Positions 21,953-33,434 of a stretch of 64,000 nt of DNA are shown here, in pieces. Within the stretch, counting starts at the first letter, position 1, and each line of letters starts with the position of its first letter. The notes under the pieces were generated by a model that saw nothing but the letters and a program-made list of their open reading frames with translations, searched no databases and was not told the DNA's origin. A program made the translations under genes and the position numbers. Source of the stretch: Gracilariopsis chorda (lineage: Eukaryota > Rhodophyta > Florideophyceae > Gracilariales > Gracilariaceae). Where the stretch lies: NCBI GenBank assembly GCA_003194525.1, contig NBIV01000249.1:52741-116740 (forward strand). The letters are read 5' to 3'.

Positions 21953-23149
21953 TCATCCGTCCCACTCATATACTTCCAACGAGTTCAGGATACGTCTATC
22001 AAACAGCTCAACCCGCAGATCACCCTCTCGTTCATCCACTACACCTCCATCCTCCCTAACATGAGTCCGCGGGACAACCACAGCAATCATTCTCATATAC
22101 TCACAAAGTCTCTCCCGACAGCTTTCAAAATACGCCAGTCGCGCCGTTAATCCGTGCGCGGTACGCAGTACCACCAGCGGTGCCTCATATTTTCGACTCG
22201 CTAGTGCTCGGAACATACGTTCCTTAACTTCATTTTCGATCAACGCCGCAATGAATACCACGTCAACTCGCATCCCACCCCGGCTTCTTCCCCACCTACC
22301 GTCGAATACCATGTCCGCAGCATCACCGTGTATCACGTTAATACGCCCCCTTTCAATCACATCTTCACTTTCCCACTTTTTAATCAGCGCTCGGGATACC
22401 GAAACCGCTTCTTCATCCACGTCGATCAACGTCACCCGCACATTTGCAAAAGCCGTCATAACAATTCCTGTCAACGGCAAAGCCCCACTTCCGCAGAACG
22501 CCACCCACATCTCATCATCACATGTTTCTTCCATCCTATTCTCCACACTTTGGACATGCACCGCACGTGGACTTCCCATTCCCTTTCGTTCACACACCAA
22601 TCGTCTTAAAACCTGACTCTCCTTGTCTACCATCGTCACATAATTCTCCACATACGGAAACGGATAGGAAGCCTCGCGAACACGCTCTACCCTTGACCTG
22701 TGTTTATCCATCAAAACCGGTTTGGTTTCAAGCAACAGGCGGGCGTAATACAACTCAAGTCTCGATTCAGCCCTAGTCGCGATCTCTCGAATAGCACTTG
22801 CTCGCTGCTGTAGCTCACATCTCCCATCGATTTCGTTGCACACTTCTTCTTGTAGCGACCCGAATAATTTCGAGGCACCACGTTTTCCTAGGGCGCTTTC
22901 GGATCCTTGCAGTAGAGCTACCAGGTCAGACAACGCCGAATTTATCACCGGGTTTGGATCGAGCTCTTCGTCCGAGCAACTGAACAATGGTTCTAGACGA
23001 GTGAAAATCGAACATGGCCCACGAACATCCTGTGGCCCTTCGGACGGTAGAAACCCAAACAGTTTTTCGATCAGGTCTTCACCCGCCGTGCTGAGGGTCG
23101 CGCCCATCGGCACAACTGAGTTTATTTTCATTGCTTCGTCTGCCTTCAT
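21953..23149 (-). CDS. Nicotianamine-synthase-like enzyme
   Basis: A 398-residue protein resembling the nicotianamine synthase family, which condenses aminobutyrate units of S-adenosylmethionine into a metal chelator used for iron, nickel, copper or zinc handling. The second half has the family's Rossmann-like core: FPYVENYVTM, the SAM-binding VAFCGSGALPLTGIV, VTLIDVDEEAVSVSRAL, the GDAADM segment, VDVVFIAALIENEVKERMF and LVVLRTAHGLTARLAYF. The N-terminal ~120 residues are helical and variable, as in other family members. It is longer than typical plant enzymes (about 320 residues). The ATG at 23149 is preferred because the upstream extension begins with GTG. It could instead make a related opine-type metallophore precursor, as bacterial homologues do. 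Confidence 0.8.
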   Translation of the reverse strand: MKADEAMKINSVVPMGATLSTAGEDLIEKLFGFLPSEGPQDVRGPCSIFTRLEPLFSCSDEELDPNPVINSALSDLVALLQGSESALGKRGASKLFGSLQEEVCNEIDGRCELQQRASAIREIATRAESRLELYYARLLLETKPVLMDKHRSRVERVREASYPFPYVENYVTMVDKESQVLRRLVCERKGMGSPRAVHVQSVENRMEETCDDEMWVAFCGSGALPLTGIVMTAFANVRVTLIDVDEEAVSVSRALIKKWESEDVIERGRINVIHGDAADMVFDGRWGRSRGGMRVDVVFIAALIENEVKERMFRALASRKYEAPLVVLRTAHGLTARLAYFESCRERLCEYMRMIAVVVPRTHVREDGGVVDEREGDLRVELFDRRILNSLEVYEWDG

Positions 23150-24330
23150 GCGAGAAACCGTCCAATGCGCTAGAGGAAGCACCTAGTGTTCTGGCAGATC
23201 GTACACCGTGCTTTAAAGATGCCGAAACTGTATCATTACCTGCCCGTGGAATGGAATCGCTATCCTTGCAATGCAGCGGAAGAGGCAAAGTATGGGGGTC
23301 GAGGCTCTCGAATGAAATATCCCTAGCACGTGCTGAGGAGACTATCGAAGTGATGAGAATCGAGAGCTCACCACTCAGCGTGACAGATTGTCTCTGTTTG
23401 CTCTCACCGATATGAGCGTACGGTGATAGCTCATGAAAAGTTGGTCTGGAAAGCGAGGGTTTTTGTGCGATGTAAGTCTCGCGCTCCAAAGGCAAGCCAG
23501 TACGGTGACGGCTAGCGGTACAAGTACTTTGGTAACTAACTGCGAGCCACAGGTGATAAATCAAACGCGTACTACGTCCAGTTGCATGCAAACGCCTATG
23601 TGCTTTCTGCGCATAAAACCGAATCATCGTCTCCTGCATTCGAAACCATTCTTTGGATAGATACTACCTTGATGCCAGATTACTGATGGCCCCTGTGCGC
23701 TTAGCTGATGGTGGCGGATATAATAGTGGTGCATTCTGCAGAAAAATCCACGCTCCGAAAAAAGCCATTGGGCGATCGCAGCATCACGAAGACTGTGGGT
23801 GTCGATAGGATCGCGATTTAGTGACATCGAATCAAGTCACTTGTGCCACTCTAGTTTTGTGCTTCATACAGAGTTTACCGTGCTGCTCTCGTTGCACATC
23901 TTTCTGTAATATCTTTGAAAACCTCTATTCGCAGTGACATATGCACAACATTTTTGGAAGGTCTTGATATGTTACCCACGCTCGTCGAAATTCGACACTG
24001 GCAGTGCTGAAACTCGTGTGTGGCACAGCTTCCTATTGAGTTTTCGTCATTTCAGGTTGCACGTTCACGACTCCTCTCGTGTATACATAACGCGAGCGCC
24101 ACACTTTGAAATGAGAACATTTCAAAAGAAGGAAGGAAGGGCAAAAGCTTAACAGGAGAAACGAGGGGTAGAGGTTAAGGGTTGACCCGCACCAGATATG
24201 TCAATGCGTATTTCTCCAATATGCACTCGAAACGACTGCTGGAAGAATAGCCGTTCCTGTGATTTGACGCTATAAAGAACCTCTTCAATGCTTGCCTGGT
24301 GCATGTATGAGGGGGTGTTGTTGATTGACG

Positions 24331-24405
24331 GGAGGCGTTGCGCCAAAAAATCCCCTTGCACGCCCCCTTCAATGCATGCAATTTGCACTTTGGCGCAACG
24401 CCTCC
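24331..24405. repeat. Perfect 17-bp inverted repeat (hairpin)
   Basis: Arm GGAGGCGTTGCGCCAAA at 24331-24347 is the exact reverse complement of 24389-24405, with a 41-nt loop. The arms are GC-rich inside an AT-richer region. It could be the ends of a very small foldback element or an RNA hairpin. Confidence 0.85.
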
Positions 24406-24475
24406 CCACCAATAAAAAATTCAGCAGCAGCAGCAAAGCTCGAAGCTTATTGGCTGCCGCTTCATATTGACTGCC

Positions 24476-24536
24476 GCTGCTGCTCAGTGGCTGGCACTAC
24501 TGTAAATGGCTGCAGTGCCAGCCACTCAGCAGTAGC
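24476..24536. repeat. 23-bp imperfect inverted repeat with 15-nt loop
   Basis: AGTGGCTGGCACT (24486-24498) pairs perfectly with AGTGCCAGCCACT (24514-24526). The stem extends outward to 24476 and 24536 with only two mismatches. The CAG/CTG-rich context partly explains the pairing. Confidence 0.8.
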
Positions 24537-25144
24537 TGGCTTGCGCGACACGTGGCTGGCTTTTTGCACTGCCAGTGCAGCACAATGCACAGAGCATATG
24601 GGCCGTTCAAAACAAGTAGAATTGTAGAGTAGCATCACGATATTTTGCTTTTTCGTCCATTGCCGAACGTGGCAACAGCCCGTGTACAAATTTTGTGAAG
24701 GCGAGCGACTGGCTGCAGCAAAAGCAACAGCAGCTTCCAAACCTTTCGTGGATGCCTCCAAGTGATAAGAGTACTTGAAGAACTACTCGACCCGCCCTAA
24801 TCACTTGCTTTGATTGGTGCGCTTTTCGGCTTTCTTACCGATGTCCTGCTGCGTTTCGAGAGTTGGGCCAGCTCGGGGAGTCAAAGAAGACGGCAGTCAT
24901 TTTTTTGAAACAAGAGCATTTTAATACGGCAATTAAATTGAAAAAGACCTGTAACCGCCGCAGTTGTCGTAGAATCAACACCTAAATGCCTCTGCGCTCA
25001 TGATGAGTGGGATTCGTAGATAATATTACCTGTGTGTGCTGATTGGATGGCATAAACTGCGAAAGGTCACCCTCTGCCCTGCACAATTTTACATTAATTC
25101 TTTTATTGACCGCTGCCTTTGTCTATGATACTTTAAGGGCAATC

Positions 25145-26202
25145 ACAAAACAGTGACGCAGATGGGCCAAACGTAGCAAAAAAGTAGGCTAAACAGAAGT
25201 GTCCTCGTAGCTTTCAAGCCCCGTAGAGATGAAAATTAAAGATGGAAAGCACCAAACAATGGAAATGCAGGTACCAAAATTACGCAACCTGCTAAGTAAA
25301 TATGAAAACAAAACGTATTGCAAGAGTCTCAGTCACAGAAAACTCCTTTAAACTTCTTGAAATGGCGCGCGACCAAGGACTTATGTCACTGGCCACTAAT
25401 ATTCAGACTCTCGGCTTCAGGTCAGATATTCTAGATTTCAATCAATTGTTTCCAGCCTAAGTTGTGCTCCGCTAACAAGTAACAGGGACGTAAAATCTTT
25501 TGAGTGCTTCCAAAATAGAACCAATACCAGAGAAATATGCTTCCACTCTGTACAAAATCTGGCCTTTTGCAGGAAATTTTGAACGGCATATTGCCTGCGG
25601 ACGGCTTTCAATCTAGCATTTTCGTCCGGAAATCGCCAGGTTTTTCGACCGATACCGTTATCTTAGTAGATCCCTGGTGGATTCTACACACGACGGAAAC
25701 ACCTTTGGTATATACCTCCCGTCTCTCATCGATGGTTGGAGCGCTTTAACTGGTCTAAGTGATGGCAGTTTTCGACCCCAAGTATTTACCTAGTTTCAAA
25801 CGCTTCACTAGAGGCAAATTATGGTTGAACTGTTGCTCGAAAGAGTGGGAAAGGCTGGGGCTGACAAATTTTGTGTATAAGATGATTTTGATATTGAGTG
25901 GAGTTCAAACCAAGTTGTAGGGGTCAACATGCCTTTTTATAGCGACTAAAAGCATTCAAAACAACGCAAGAACGCATTAGTACTATCTACGTACTCATGT
26001 ATGGGTCTAGGCTACACCATTGGCTTCTGGCAGCCTATTTGGCTGCACAATAACCAATAATCATCCGTCCTCTGGCACTAGTGTCACTTAAATACAGTAG
26101 CACGACTAGGCAAGCGATTCAAACAATTCTGTAGGAGCTGCTGGAACACTCTATACGTGTGGTCCAGCAGCGTCAGAACATTCTACCGTTTCGTGACCAA
26201 CA
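25145..26202 (-). repeat. 3' LTR of retrotransposon 1
   Basis: It aligns along its length with 30805-31851, including shared segments around the GTCCTCGTAGCT and CCCCGTAGAGATGAAAATTA motifs, GCAGGTACCAAAA, and the terminal GACCAACA. The outer (left) boundary is uncertain by about 15 bp because the two copies diverge there. Confidence 0.85.
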
Positions 26203-26931
26203 CAGCCCCAATCTCAACGGTTGCTACGCCGTGGCAACCTCCAGTTCTAAGTGTCCGATGGGCACGCAAAGTACCTTTCCAAACGACGGGCATGAATTCT
26301 ATTGCAAGTGTAGCGATTGTGCGGGGATACCATAGTGTAACTGGGATGCTTAGCTGTCACAACTCGACATGGTCCAAAGTACTAAGAGGAAAACACAGGC
26401 CACTTCACTGTGGTATTGAGAGCCTTTCCTCGAGCAACAAAGACCAGGTACCCGAGTGCAAACTTCGTTATCTTCTTCATCGATCTGCTTTGATGACGTT
26501 CCATCTGAGATCGCTTTGCTCTTTTATTGGAAGCTGCCAGTACCTCCAACTCTCTGAATGTATGAGAGGAGTCTCCATCACTTGGTACAATACCATTTTA
26601 TTTCGAGTTCATACATGGTTTCACGCCGTAAAGCAGCTCAAATGGCGACATTCCACTAGCGAGATGACGGCGGCGGTATCCATACAGAACTGAAGAAAAC
26701 TGCTCATCCCAAGTCAAATCGTTGGAGAGCACCATTGTTCCTAAAGCTACTTTTCAGAGTGCCAATCATTCTCTCTGCCCTGCCATTTGATATCGGAGCA
26801 TAAGGTAGGACAGTCTTCCACGTAATATCATTCTCTTTTATGAATGCAACAAGTGACTTAGATGTGAAAACACGTCGCATCGTCCGAAACGAAAACCTTG
26901 GGTATGCCGAATGGAGATATGATTCCTTCCT

Positions 26932-29597
26932 TCACCAAGTCGATGACCAATTTTGATGTAGAGGTCTCAATGGGGCAGCGATTGGCCAAGCTGTCAAGTG
27001 CTCAACGCAAACCAAAATAAATCTATACCCCAACCTGCTTGTAGGAAATTGGCCTGCGAAGTCGATCGAATATAAGTCAAAAAGCGAAGACACCGGTGTA
27101 TGAAGACTGCTGTAATACATAGGTACTGATAATATTCTTTTACATGTATCACAGCTCTTCACATAGTCCCCGATTTTTTGATACATATTCGGCCACCAAA
27201 ACCGCTCAGTGATAAACTTTCGTGTGGCTGCAACGTTCCAGTGTCCACTTTCGTCGTGAAAGGACTTAACGATGTCCAGTCGCCGAGTGATATACGGAAC
27301 AAGTCGTACATTGTTTGCCCCCCTCCTGAACAGTTTTCCTTCTCAGACCAGAAATCGCTTCGCATTACGTCGGATTGCTTGACGAATATATGTGTCACTC
27401 TCATCCATTGGGAACCCATAAAGGTAGCGGGCAATATTCGAATAGTATGGTTCCAGTCCGGGAAAGTGCTCAGCTTCAACTGCAAGGCAAAGTAAATCTC
27501 CTTCATCTTCATGTCAATCTCCCTTGTCTCCGTGGTGAGTCCTAGAAAGGTAGTCTGCAGCACCATTATCCTTGCCTGCACGATACACAAGCTCAAAGTC
27601 ATACTCGGCTAGGAAGTCAAGCCATCGAGCTAGGCGTCCATATATGTCCCGCTTCTGGAAAGCGTAGCGCAACTCCATATTATCTGTGATAACGTTGAAT
27701 GGAACCGAAGAAAGAAGGTACACCCTGAACTTCTTGAGTGCAAAGATGACTGCCGGTGTCTCTCGTTCACAGGCGGAGTAATTCCTTTCAGCTTGGGTCA
27801 TAGTACGACTGGCGACCTGCATTGGATGAATTCTCCCGTCCTCTTTCTTTTGCGACAATACTGCCTTCAGAGAAACGCTTCTCAATGTCCGGAAATGACA
27901 ATACAGGAGGCTCCGTCAATTTCTTTTTCAAATCACGAAAATCATCCATCATATCTTCTCTCCATGTCAAAGTTTTATTTCCTGACGTAGCGCACTGAAA
28001 TACGGCGCATGTTTCCGCAAAGTTTCTGATAAATCGACGATGGTACACTGCTAGACCGAGGAACGACCTAAGGTCTGTCGTAGTAGTACGCACGGGAGTG
28101 CCTTGAATCTTGTCAATCTTTGACTGGTCCACAGATATGCCACTTGCACCAATGACATGTTCAAGAAGGATTACCTTCGGCAGTGCAAAGAAACACTTCG
28201 ACAACTTGAGCTTAAGAACATGCTTCCTTATGCGGTTGAACACTAGCCTCAAATGAGAAACATGTTCTTCGAGGCTCCTTGAAAATATCACGACGTCGTC
28301 AATGTATACGCGGACAAAAGCAAGTCCCCGGAGCACATGGTCCATCATACGCTGAAATGTGGAAGGGGCATTCATAAGGCCAAACGGCATGACTTCAAAC
28401 ATGAACTTCCCGTATCTGCAAACAAAGGTGATCATCTCTTTGCAATCTTCAGACATCTTGACTTGGTAATATCCTGAGAAAAGATCAAGGGTGGTGAAAA
28501 CACAACAACCTCCAAGGTTGTCAAATATTTCTGCCATGCGGGGTGGCAGCCATCGATCAGCTTTCATGGCTGTATTGAGTTCAAGATAGTCCATGCAGGA
28601 CCTTGCAATTTCATTTTTTTCGAAGCAATGACGACTGGAAATGACCATGCAGAAGCGGAAGGGGTAATAATACCAGCCTTAAGTAACCAATCAATTTCCT
28701 TGTGGACGAACTCATTGTGATAAGGAGACATTATTCTGGCTCTGGAGTATATTGGCTTATTCATGGTTAGCTCAAAGAGTAATGTAAAGAGACTTCTGCA
28801 GGACGCAGGTCCATCAGAGACCAATCCATTACATTGGACTCTTGAAAACAAGAACTTATCTCTTTCCTTTCTTCTTCAGGATCATGGGATAGCTTAGAGG
28901 ACAGCAACTCTCTTTCTTGACTGTCGCCAGAGATGTCCAAATTTGGTATCATTTCGCCAGGATCACCTTGGCTTTTGTCTGTCACAGCTACAACCAGTTC
29001 ATCTTCTTCTTCAGAGGTACTCTCATCATCGAAAGCAGCATCAGGGTCCGATGTAAAGTCATCGCTATCTGTGTGAACGTCTTTTTGGTCCGGAACATCA
29101 AGGCGAGCGTAGTCCAAGCCAAGTATGAATTTCTTCCCGGTACTTTTCATCTTCACTTGCTGATTGCCGAGGTCAAGACAATCCTGAAATGTCTCAAAAG
29201 CTGAACAACTAATTATAGTACCAAACGGACGACCATCGATAACGAGAAAGTCCAGCGCAACAGGAATGCTTCCAAACGAGATAGCCACATCATGAAGTAT
29301 ACCCTTGCATACGGCGCTCTGTCGGTTAGCTATAGTTGTCTTCTTTGGCGTATCCTTCCCGTCCAATGGCAAATTTTCACAAAGCTTCATAGAAATGAGA
29401 TTCGGCACTGCACTGAAATCGAGTAACGCTTCGATTTCAGTTCCATATATTGTCTCAGAGACTGCCTTTAGACGTCTATTCTGCTTCCCAACTGGACCTA
29501 CAAATGAACGTCGGACGTTACTTCGGCGATTGATGAGCTTACGGATCTCCTTCTTAGCATCATCAGCGTCTCCGCGAATCATTTGTCCAAATGTCAA
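26932..29597 (-). pseudogene. pol pseudogene of retrotransposon 1
   Basis: Domain remnants in order on the minus strand: aspartic protease region (29597-28767, active-site-like ALLDFSAVPNLIS, where the usual D-S/T-G is altered to DFS); reverse transcriptase (28851-27788, with LDLFSGYYQV, PFGLMNAPSTFQ and the catalytic VYIDDVVIFS); RNase H (27885-27514, ALKKFRVYL, ITDN, LSRTHHG); integrase zinc-binding and core start (27602-26932, with CDTCKR and IDFAGQFP). The segments occupy at least three frames, so several frameshifts are fixed. The integrase C-terminus is not recognisable. Confidence 0.9.
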
Positions 29598-29986
29598 TCG
29601 AGATGAAGCCTTTTCCAGCTCTACCAGGACGTTGTACTTCTTTGCATAACCCTGGATGCTCGTTTTCTTAGCCCTTCTCGGGTTTTTTTGTAGTTAATGC
29701 TCATGAACTTTCGCTTGATGGATTCTTCTTTCTAGACGGGATGGGTAAAGCGAGGTGGAATGGGCGCTCTGCCATCTGAACGGGGTTGCTTAGGAATGGC
29801 TTCACCATCGGCATTTCTCTTAGTCGTGGCAACTACCTCAGCACTCTCAAAGTTCTCCGTCACGATCGGTACATGGTCAGATCTTTTCTGAGCACCGGAA
29901 GAAGGTTCTTTTTCCTCTTCTTTGGTTTGCCACCCTTTTCTAGTCTGCTTTGCCCTGATTCGCTTCCAGCAGGTGATCTCAGAGTG

Positions 29987-30840
29987 TCAGATCTTTCCAC
30001 AACGAGCACATCTAGTATCGCGATGCAGTTCTGCGTCACATTGTGACGCATAATTACCAGCCTTTCTGCAATAAGCACAGGTTTTGTCGTAGTCTCGAGT
30101 TTCTGTTTGTGACTTCTTAACCATGAGAGTAAGCTCTGCAAACTGTTCGGATAATTTACCAACCTTGGACACCAAACCCTTGGGGAAGAATGATCCAATG
30201 GCATGCGGTTTTGGACAATACGCTTCGGTGGGCTCATGAATGAAACTTACAAGTCCATCTCTTTCTTTGCAGCATCGAAGGTTTTCACTTGAACCTTCAA
30301 CTCTTGGTAATCTTCTGCACCACGAAAGACGATAAACTGAGCTACATCAGCGTATTCCATCACCGCATTTCTTAACATGCCGAAGTTTGCTTTAGAAATT
30401 TTTGACTTGAACTCAGCTTTCTAGAAGAGGTCCTCTATATGACTCAAGGAACCCACCAAATTTCCATAATCCAGTGTAGCCGATATTGGCAGGCGAATAT
30501 CTTCTTCAAATTCTTCCACTTTTGCAAAGCCATTGATAAATGCTTGCTTCACGAATTGATAATCTTTTGCTTTTTTGGAGAGTGAACCATTAATGATGTG
30601 AGTATCATAATAAACCTCGAAGGCTTTCTTCTCTAGAACGCCGAGAAGCTCAAGCGCCTTATCTTCTTTGGTCTTTCCTCTCATAGCAACATTCTCAAAG
30701 TAGAAGAAAAACATCACAACGTCCACGGACAATCCATCAAAAGAAATAAATGTAGCGCTAAAATAAGAGACATTCCCTCCTCCAGAGTACCATGTGGGCG
30801 CCTTCACAAAACAGTCATGCAGGGCGGCCAAACTTAGCAA
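29987..30840 (-). pseudogene. gag pseudogene of retrotransposon 1
   Basis: Capsid-like helical segment at 30840-30421 (GKTKEDKALELLGVLEKKAF...), then a CCHC zinc knuckle near 30100-30000. In the knuckle (CAYC....N....C) the usual His is replaced by Asn. A stop and frame changes separate the two parts. Confidence 0.75.
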
Positions 30841-31851
30841 TAAAGTAGGCTAAAAAGGGTGTCCTCGTAGCTGAAAGCCCCGTAGAGATGAAAATTAAAA
30901 GTAGAAAGCACGAAATAATGGAAATGCAGGTACCAAAAGAACTCAACCTGCTAAGGAAATATGAAAATTAAATGGAGTGCAAGAGTCTCAATCACAGAAA
31001 ACTTCTTCGAAACTCCTTGAAATGACACGTGACCAAAGATTTATGTCATTGGCCACTAGGAGTTAGAATATCGGCTTCCAGTCAGACACTCCGGATGTGT
31101 AGCGATTTCTGCAGCCTACCTACTGTTTCGCTAACCAGAAGGAGGGGCCTACAATCCTTACAGTGCTCCCAAATTAGTGCTACTAACAGCGGGATATGCT
31201 TTCACTCTGTACCCAATCTGGCCTTTGCAGGAAAGCACGGCACGTCGCCTGCGGACGGCTTACAGTTTAGCACTTCCGTCCGGAAATCGCCAGTTCTTTC
31301 GACCGACACCGTTATCCGAGCAAAACTCCGGTGGGTCTCACAGACGACAGAAACATCTTTGGTACACACTGCCTATCTCCCTTCCACACTTGAAGCGCTT
31401 CAACAGGTTTTAACGACGGAATTTTCCCACCCCAAGTATGCACCTAGAGGCAAACGCCTCACTAGATGCAAATGATAGTTGAATGGTTGATCGAAAGAGT
31501 GAACAAGGTTGGGGTTGAGGTTTTTGTATATAAATGTAATGCTGAGCTCAGTCCAGACCGAATTCCGGGCGTCAACTTACCCTTTTATAGCGCCTAAAAG
31601 CACTGAAAACAACGCAGGAACGCAATACTACTATCTACTTACTCATATGTGGGTCTACGTTACTCCATTGGCTTCTAGCAGCCTTTGGAGCTGAACACTA
31701 ACCAATAACAATCCATCTTCTGGCGTCCACGTCGCTTACATACAGTAGCACGACTGGCCCTGCGAAGCAAAGAATGCTTTGAGAGCAGCTGGAACACTCT
31801 ACACGTGTGTTCCAGCAGTGCCAGAACATTTTACTCGTTTAGCGACCAACA
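30805..31851 (-). repeat. 5' LTR of retrotransposon 1
   Basis: Homologous to 25145-26202. The element-sense start TGTTGG is at 31851. Near that end is a conserved hairpin with arms at 31788-31797 and 31807-31816 (GCTGGAACAC / GTGTTCCAGC), also kept in the other LTR at 26137-26171. A TGG just inside the repeat (about 30792-30794, minus strand) is a possible start of the primer-binding site. Confidence 0.85.
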
Positions 31852-32319
31852 GATGCATATTGCTTTCTCTTGGACAAAAATGATACTTTCTTGTGATGGT
31901 ATTTGTGACTTCTGTGACTGGTGCTGTATGGGTTCACCAGACCTCTGCAGGATCAAAATTCCCATCTTTTCATCTCCAAAACCACCACCTCGAGCCCTAT
32001 TGGCTTTAAATCTTTCAAGAAAGCTCTTTTATCCCTTTTTAATCCTCACAGAGCTTTGATATAATTTCATAATGTGTGACACAGCTTCCGTAAGCTCGTC
32101 ATGAGACCAGCTGATATTGTTAGTCTTCGTGTGGGTCGCCTCTACTCTTAGGTAGTAGTCGTCTAGAAGCTATGGATTTGGAATTGTAATGGTGCTCATC
32201 TTTCAATTGCAGCAGCCAGAAGATTATGCAGCCCACATAAATCCATGGGAAGTATACTGGAAGCAAGTGAATAAAGATGGTCATACATTGCTTTTCCATC
32301 TGACTATTTCAGATACGTT

Positions 32320-33434
32320 CTAATTTCTGTGTCTGCGGGATAGTAATAAGTCAACTTCAACAACTTTCTTCATATCATGAACGTCCTTTTCTATGTCTTT
32401 CTGGAGTTGTTCTTTGTTCACCACACCACATCTTTTTCTCTTCTCAGAAAAGGTCTGAAGAGCTTCAGGAATAAACTTCCTGTGCAGATTGAAGAACGAT
32501 TGGACTTCTTTGTAGTCGTCCAGCACAGTTCTTAGTTCGGAATCCAGAACGATGTAGTCGACGTACGCTAATGCGCATTGGATAATAGAACGACACGGAA
32601 ACCCCATTAATTTCGTCTTCATGCACCAACACCCGCCTCCAAGTTGGCTATCTTCTCTGTCACTCTCCTCAGAATCTATTCTGATGATAAGAAATTTCAA
32701 TGCTGCCGTTGGTCGCCAGGGCTGAGGATCTCGCAATTCATTAAAATATTCTGTGCTCAATATGAGCTCAAAACAGTCACTGGTCTGGCAGTCTAGCTCG
32801 TATGCAGTTGGCGTTCGGGCCAGTGAACATCATCAAAACATGCTAATTTTGCATTTTTAATGGCGTAGTTATCAGAAGGTTCTACGCTCAGATCTTTGTA
32901 ATCATTTAGAGCAAAGTTGTTACGATCCGAAATCACTTGATCAAGAATTATCTTCGAAATGCATATCCTGCTATCACGAATAAATTGAAAGCAAGATGTT
33001 AATGCGGTCATCGACCGAATTTATGCCTCATTGCGTTGCTCTGCTTTCTTCCGTTTTAATGACAGCATTTTCCTAGGTATCCGACTGAATGGGACCTTTT
33101 TGGAAAGCACATATGCGCGGTAGCCAGCTTTTGATGACTCTGTAGAACCTGTCCCCTGTAAGAGGTACTATCTTGAAACTGCATTGTTTCTAAAGCTTAC
33201 AACAAGTAATTGAAGGCGATGTGTATAGAAGAACTTGTACCATACTGTTAGCTTCACCATGCGGCCAGTAAAGTAATTCTCTTCTAAACTGCTACGACGG
33301 TTTGCGAGTATTTTCAGCTTCCCCGACCTGCACATGTTTAACAGGTCTTTGAACATGTCTTCATACCACCTTGGCCGTTTAGCTTCTTGACAATACGCAA
33401 TCACATCCCCATCTGATTCTTGTTTATATGCCAT
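32320..33434 (-). pseudogene. Unassigned coding-like fragments
   Basis: Three neighbouring minus-strand frames (33434-33168, 33011-32793 and 32760-32320) have protein-like composition, for example KRPRWYEDMFKDLLNMCRSG and LDDYKEVQSFFNLHRKFIPE, with charged helices and no repeats. They could be exons or fragments of one broken gene. I do not recognise the family, and no splice pairing is convincing. Confidence 0.25.

Larger units (their letters stand above)
23150..25144. other. Gene-free 2 kb flank before the first retrotransposon
   Basis: No convincing coding region. It contains two hairpin-forming inverted repeats (24331-24405 and 24476-24536) and a short CAG-repeat tract at 24421-24434. 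Confidence 0.5.
25145..31851 (-). mobile_element. Ty3/gypsy LTR retrotransposon 1, degenerate
   Basis: Two long terminal repeats of about 1.05 kb flank a 4.6 kb internal region that reads, on the minus strand, gag - protease - reverse transcriptase - RNase H - integrase. That order is typical of Ty3/gypsy. Coding parts lie in several different frames with many breaks, and the LTRs differ at roughly one base in seven by eye, so insertion is old. LTR ends on the 5' side of the element begin TGTTGG (31851 and 26202 reading leftward). I could not identify a target-site duplication. Confidence 0.9.

Noticed and set aside
23079-23639. 186-codon minus-strand frame overlapping the start of the nicotianamine-synthase-like gene
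   Set aside because: It overlaps the gene's 5' end in another frame and has no recognisable motif; probably 5' UTR and chance.
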